DNA of 64,000 bases from the NCBI RefSeq assembly GCF_005938085.1, contig NZ_SMZK01000001.1, positions 1,922,001 through 1,986,000 of the forward strand, in the 5' to 3' direction. The position numbers were made by a program, and so were the translations under genes. The stretch is from Haloterrigena sp. H1. GTDB lineage: Archaea > Halobacteriota > Halobacteria > Halobacteriales > Natrialbaceae. Shown here in pieces: positions 60,987 through 64,000 of the stretch. Position 1 is the stretch's first letter, and each line of letters opens with the position of its first letter. The notes under the pieces are model-generated. The model was given only the letters and a program-made list of their open reading frames with translations, did not search any database and was not told where the DNA came from.

Positions 60987-61134
60987 GCTTCGGGCTGGAA
61001 TCGGAGACGGACGAACGCGGGCCTGCCAGTACACGGTCGTTACTTCGGATGAGAAACGTACGGTGGCGATCAGTTTGTGACTGCCGACTCAGGACGGATT
61101 CGAACACAGTATTTTATTATCGGTAATTAAATCC

Positions 61135-61141
61135 ATAACAA
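61135..61141 (+). promoter_or_regulatory. ATAACAA(AG) promoter-type box
   Basis: ATAACAAAG, 27 bases before the ATG at 61169, preceded by an AT-rich stretch (61110-61134). Confidence 0.55.
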
Positions 61142-61168
61142 AGGGTCGCCGAAGTAGACAAGTCGACA

Positions 61169-62779
61169 ATGGACGACGGATCTTCCCTTCAGACGCTCCT
61201 TGTCGGCATCGATGCTGCCTGTGATCGGGTACTGGCACCGCTGTTCGAAGACAACGAGATACCCACCCTCGAGTCGATCTACCGAACCGGAACGAGCGGA
61301 ACCCTCGAATCCCAGATTCCGCCGTGGACGGCCTCGGCATGGCCGTCGCTCTACACGGGGATGAACCCGGGCAAACACGGCGTCTACGGCTTTCTCTCGT
61401 TCGAGGGCTACGATTGGGACGTCGTCAACGCGACCGACGTTCGCGAGCGAGCGCTCTGGGAACTGCTCGATCGCCATGGCGTGACGAGCGTGGTGGTCAA
61501 CGTCCCGGTCACGTATCCGCCACGGGCGTTTGACGGGGCACTGATTCCGGGGTACACCGCGCCGGAGGATCCAGACTGCCATCCCGAGGGCGTGCTCGAG
61601 GACGTCCGGGAGGCGATTGGTGAGTATCGCGTCTATCCTGACGACACTGCCGATCTCAGCACTAGATATAGTGACTGCGTGCGCATGCGAGGCGAAGCGT
61701 TTCGCTATCTCGCCGACCGATACGATCCCGAGTTCGGTTTCGTCGAGTTCCAGGCGACCGATTCGGTGTTTCACAAGCGGCCCGAGGACGACGCAGCGAT
61801 CAGCGCCATCTACCGCGAGGTCGATCGACAGCTCCACGAGATTCTCGAGGCCCACGAGCCGACGAACGTGATCATCGCCAGCGATCACGGGATGGGACCG
61901 TACGACGGCTACGAGTTTCGGATCAATGAACACCTCCGCGACGCGGGGTTCGTCGAGACCGAACACGGCGGGACGGGAATGCCCACGTGGGCGACCGTTC
62001 GCGACGACAATCTCAAGAAAGGGGACGACGCCACGAGCTACGAGCCCGGCGTCGCCGAACAGGCAATGGCAGCCGTCGCGGGCGTTGGCCTCACGAGCCA
62101 GCGACTCGGTGCCGTCCTCGAGCGACTCCGGCTCGACGACCTCGTCGCAGCGTACGCCCCAGCCGGGCTCGTCAGCGCAGGGGCAACCCAGGTCGATTTC
62201 CGTGCGTCGAGTGCGTACGTTCGCTCGCGAATCGAACTCGGAGTTCGGCTCAATCTCGAGGGTCGCGAGCCCGACGGCGTCGTCCCGCCCGAGGAGTACG
62301 AGGACGTCCGAGAACGGATCATCGACGCCTTGCGAACGGTCACGACGCCCGATGGCGAGCGTGTGTTCGAAGCGGTTGAGCGCAGGGAGGAATACTTCCA
62401 CGGCCCCGAAAGCGACCACGCCGTGGATATCGTGACCGTCCCCGCGGACTTCGAGCACTTCATCTCGGCGACGCTGCGAGACGAGCAGTTCGGTCCGCCG
62501 AGCGAACTCTGGAACCACAAGCTCGAGGGAACGGTCGCGGCCTCCGGCGACGATATCGATCATACCGCCGGTGTCGATGACGCTCACCTCTTCGACATCG
62601 CACCGACCGTCCTCTCGACGCTCGGCGTGCCGGTCGACGAGCGGATGGACGGCGAGACGCTCCCATGTGTCGAGTCGACCGGAACGCGCCAGTATCCACG
62701 GCTCGAGGGGGATCGCTCGGTCGACACGGCCGACGAGGGTGTGGAAAAACGACTCGCGGATCTCGGCTATCTCGAGTGA
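61169..62779 (+). CDS. Alkaline-phosphatase-superfamily phosphodiesterase-type enzyme
   Basis: This 536-residue protein has LLVGIDAACDRVL (metal Asp D15), nucleophile region SQIPPWTASAWPSLYTG (T54), KHGVYGFLSF, FQATDSVFHKRPE, IIASDHGMGPYDG, and the tail VEKRLADLGYLE. It is similar throughout to 49344-51005. No signal peptide or membrane helix. It follows the FemAB-like gene but with its own promoter box. It is probably a phosphodiester-cleaving or transferring step on a glycan intermediate. Confidence 0.83.
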   Translation: MDDGSSLQTLLVGIDAACDRVLAPLFEDNEIPTLESIYRTGTSGTLESQIPPWTASAWPSLYTGMNPGKHGVYGFLSFEGYDWDVVNATDVRERALWELLDRHGVTSVVVNVPVTYPPRAFDGALIPGYTAPEDPDCHPEGVLEDVREAIGEYRVYPDDTADLSTRYSDCVRMRGEAFRYLADRYDPEFGFVEFQATDSVFHKRPEDDAAISAIYREVDRQLHEILEAHEPTNVIIASDHGMGPYDGYEFRINEHLRDAGFVETEHGGTGMPTWATVRDDNLKKGDDATSYEPGVAEQAMAAVAGVGLTSQRLGAVLERLRLDDLVAAYAPAGLVSAGATQVDFRASSAYVRSRIELGVRLNLEGREPDGVVPPEEYEDVRERIIDALRTVTTPDGERVFEAVERREEYFHGPESDHAVDIVTVPADFEHFISATLRDEQFGPPSELWNHKLEGTVAASGDDIDHTAGVDDAHLFDIAPTVLSTLGVPVDERMDGETLPCVESTGTRQYPRLEGDRSVDTADEGVEKRLADLGYLE

Positions 62780-62817
62780 GGGCCGAAAACGGTGGCAGGC
62801 TGTGGCGGACTATAGCG

Positions 62818-64000
62818 CTATCTGTCGGAGCGAACGAGCTGCAAGCCGGCTTTCGCCGTTCGCCACGCCGGGTACATCGTCCTGTAGACGCTGTTCGGGG
62901 TGTTTCTCGCACCGACCCAGAAGAGCCGATGGGTCAGCGGCGGCTCGGACGACGAGACCAACTCGTCTAAATCGACGGTTTCGAGCCACTCGAAGAACGT
63001 TCGCTCGGCCGGCGATGTCGGCTCTGTTTCGCGTGCGCGCTCGCGGATGTCGGCCCACATGTGCCGTTCGTCCTGGCCGAGCACCCAGTCGCCGCGCTCG
63101 AGCGAGCGCCGGAGGTCGTGGTAGTCTGCGTCCGCGAAGGGATAGCCGTGGGCCGGCGGCTCGAGCCCCGAAAGCCGGAGCCCAACGGCAGTACGATAGC
63201 ACTTCTCGCACTCGCCGCAGTTGCCGTCCATTCGGTCGTTGCAGGTCTGCAACTGGAGCCCCGGATCTTCGTTACGGACGTAGTCAGCAATGACGTCGAG
63301 GCGTTCCTGGCGGGTGAGTTCGTAGGCGTCGTGGTGACACTGCGTGCCGGTCCAGCGGACGTGTTCGTCGATATCGGGGCGCGAACCCCACTCGAGGTCG
63401 ATGCCGTCCCAGTGGGTCGCGGCGACGTAGAGATCGGTCATCCCGCGTGCGTAGGCCATCGGTGCACAGAGGCCCAAGAGTCCGAGGCCGTGGCCGACGG
63501 AGCTGTACCAGCCGCCGTCGACGTAGCGTTTGTAGTGGGCCAACAGCATTGGATGATCGAGAAACGAGAGCATGTTCGACTCGACGAACGCGGTCTCACA
63601 ATCGTGATCGGCGGCGAACCGCGAGACGCGCTCGCGGAGTGCATTCCACTTCTCGTCGTCGGCTGCGTCCGGCGTGATCGTCCAGCCCCGAACGCTGATC
63701 AGCGTCGGCGACTCGTCGCGATGACGGACGTACGAACACGTCGAATCTACGCCGCCGGTAAACAACAGGCCGCTCTCGTCGCCCGGTTCAGGGTCGGGAT
63801 CGATCGTTCGCCGCGCATAGAGCGTCCCGCCCTCGAGGAAGTCGTACATCTCACACAGCGACGCTTGCACGTCCTCGAGCGCCCGGGCGAACGTCGCGTC
63901 GACCTCGTCGACGTAGACGTCGGCCCCGTTGGCCCACGCGACCGGACAGACCTGTGCGAGCACCGGAATCGCGAGGACGCCCTCGGGGACGTCTTCGATC
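62818..64000 (-). CDS. ExsB/QueC-like ATP pyrophosphatase, 5' end outside window
   Basis: The frame is open to the right edge, so the true start lies beyond it; at least 381 residues are visible from an internal GTG at 63963. The PP-loop LLFTGGVDSTCSYV marks an N-type ATP pyrophosphatase. CNDRMDGNCGECEKCYRT is a zinc-type cysteine cluster, as in QueC/ExsB. QueC itself is about 230 residues, so this is a larger relative; such proteins sit in polysaccharide loci and may form an amide or adenylate an acid. Its C-terminal 120 residues have no counterpart I recognise. Confidence 0.75.
   Translation of the reverse strand, partial: IEDVPEGVLAIPVLAQVCPVAWANGADVYVDEVDATFARALEDVQASLCEMYDFLEGGTLYARRTIDPDPEPGDESGLLFTGGVDSTCSYVRHRDESPTLISVRGWTITPDAADDEKWNALRERVSRFAADHDCETAFVESNMLSFLDHPMLLAHYKRYVDGGWYSSVGHGLGLLGLCAPMAYARGMTDLYVAATHWDGIDLEWGSRPDIDEHVRWTGTQCHHDAYELTRQERLDVIADYVRNEDPGLQLQTCNDRMDGNCGECEKCYRTAVGLRLSGLEPPAHGYPFADADYHDLRRSLERGDWVLGQDERHMWADIRERARETEPTSPAERTFFEWLETVDLDELVSSSEPPLTHRLFWVGARNTPNSVYRTMYPAWRTAKAGLQLVRSDR

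Overview
The window is a GC-rich piece of a haloarchaeal chromosome, probably Natrialbales-like. The evidence is very acidic proteins, many GTG starts, ATGA/GTGA overlaps, promoters with a TATA-like box 25-40 bases upstream of the start, Tat signal peptides on secreted proteins, and typical haloarchaeal families (CbtAB, PGF-pre-PGF-like proteins, DUF7344/7282/7563-like proteins, DUF1616). The exact genus cannot be fixed from the sequence alone. I saw no rRNA, tRNA, CRISPR array or intact insertion sequence.

Layout. (1) 1-7.9 kb, minus strand: a tightly coupled Mrp-type cation/proton antiporter operon (E-F-G-DUF4040-B-C and three D-like subunits; the last runs off the left edge). The E subunit carries an N-terminal UspA-like domain. 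(2) 8.1-9.4 kb: CbtB-CbtA cobalt uptake plus a 2Fe-2S protein. (3) 9.5-15.5 kb: a small zinc ribbon, PyrD, a Tat-exported protein with a long His/Gly/Lys repeat, a dihydroorotase-family enzyme and a sugar epimerase. (4) 16.2-23.3 kb: membrane-linked and soluble winged-helix regulators, an exported glycosylation-prone repeat protein, a DUF1616 protein and a PadR-type regulator. (5) 23.7-63 kb: a large surface-glycan locus. It holds an N-acetyltransferase/aminotransferase/oxidoreductase/dehydrogenase operon, a 2-epimerase, glycosyltransferases (GT2 and GT4), two DUF354 proteins, two deacetylases, four alkaline-phosphatase-superfamily enzymes, two FemAB/GNAT-like transferases, a Wzx-type flippase, an alpha/alpha-toroid protein, a Tat-exported beta-helix protein, a beta-propeller protein, a polytopic membrane protein, a second DUF1616 protein and an ExsB-like ATP pyrophosphatase cut by the right edge.

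How they fit together. The 23.7-28 kb operon plus the epimerase at 38.6 kb gives every enzyme type needed to turn UDP-GlcNAc into UDP-2,3-diacetamido-2,3-dideoxy-mannuronic acid (the WbpA/B/E/D/I route). The transferases, flippase and modifying enzymes would assemble, export and decorate a glycan containing such a sugar.

Most striking non-coding signals. First, a box ATAACAA (often ATAACAAAG) recurs at core-promoter distance, correctly oriented, upstream of most glycan-locus transcription units and a few related genes: 13 exact and 4 one-mismatch sites were found by eye. It looks like a shared promoter class or regulon. Second, a family of four palindromic intergenic elements (about 80-180 bp) has termini related to ATACGGTCTGCTGTCA and its inverse.
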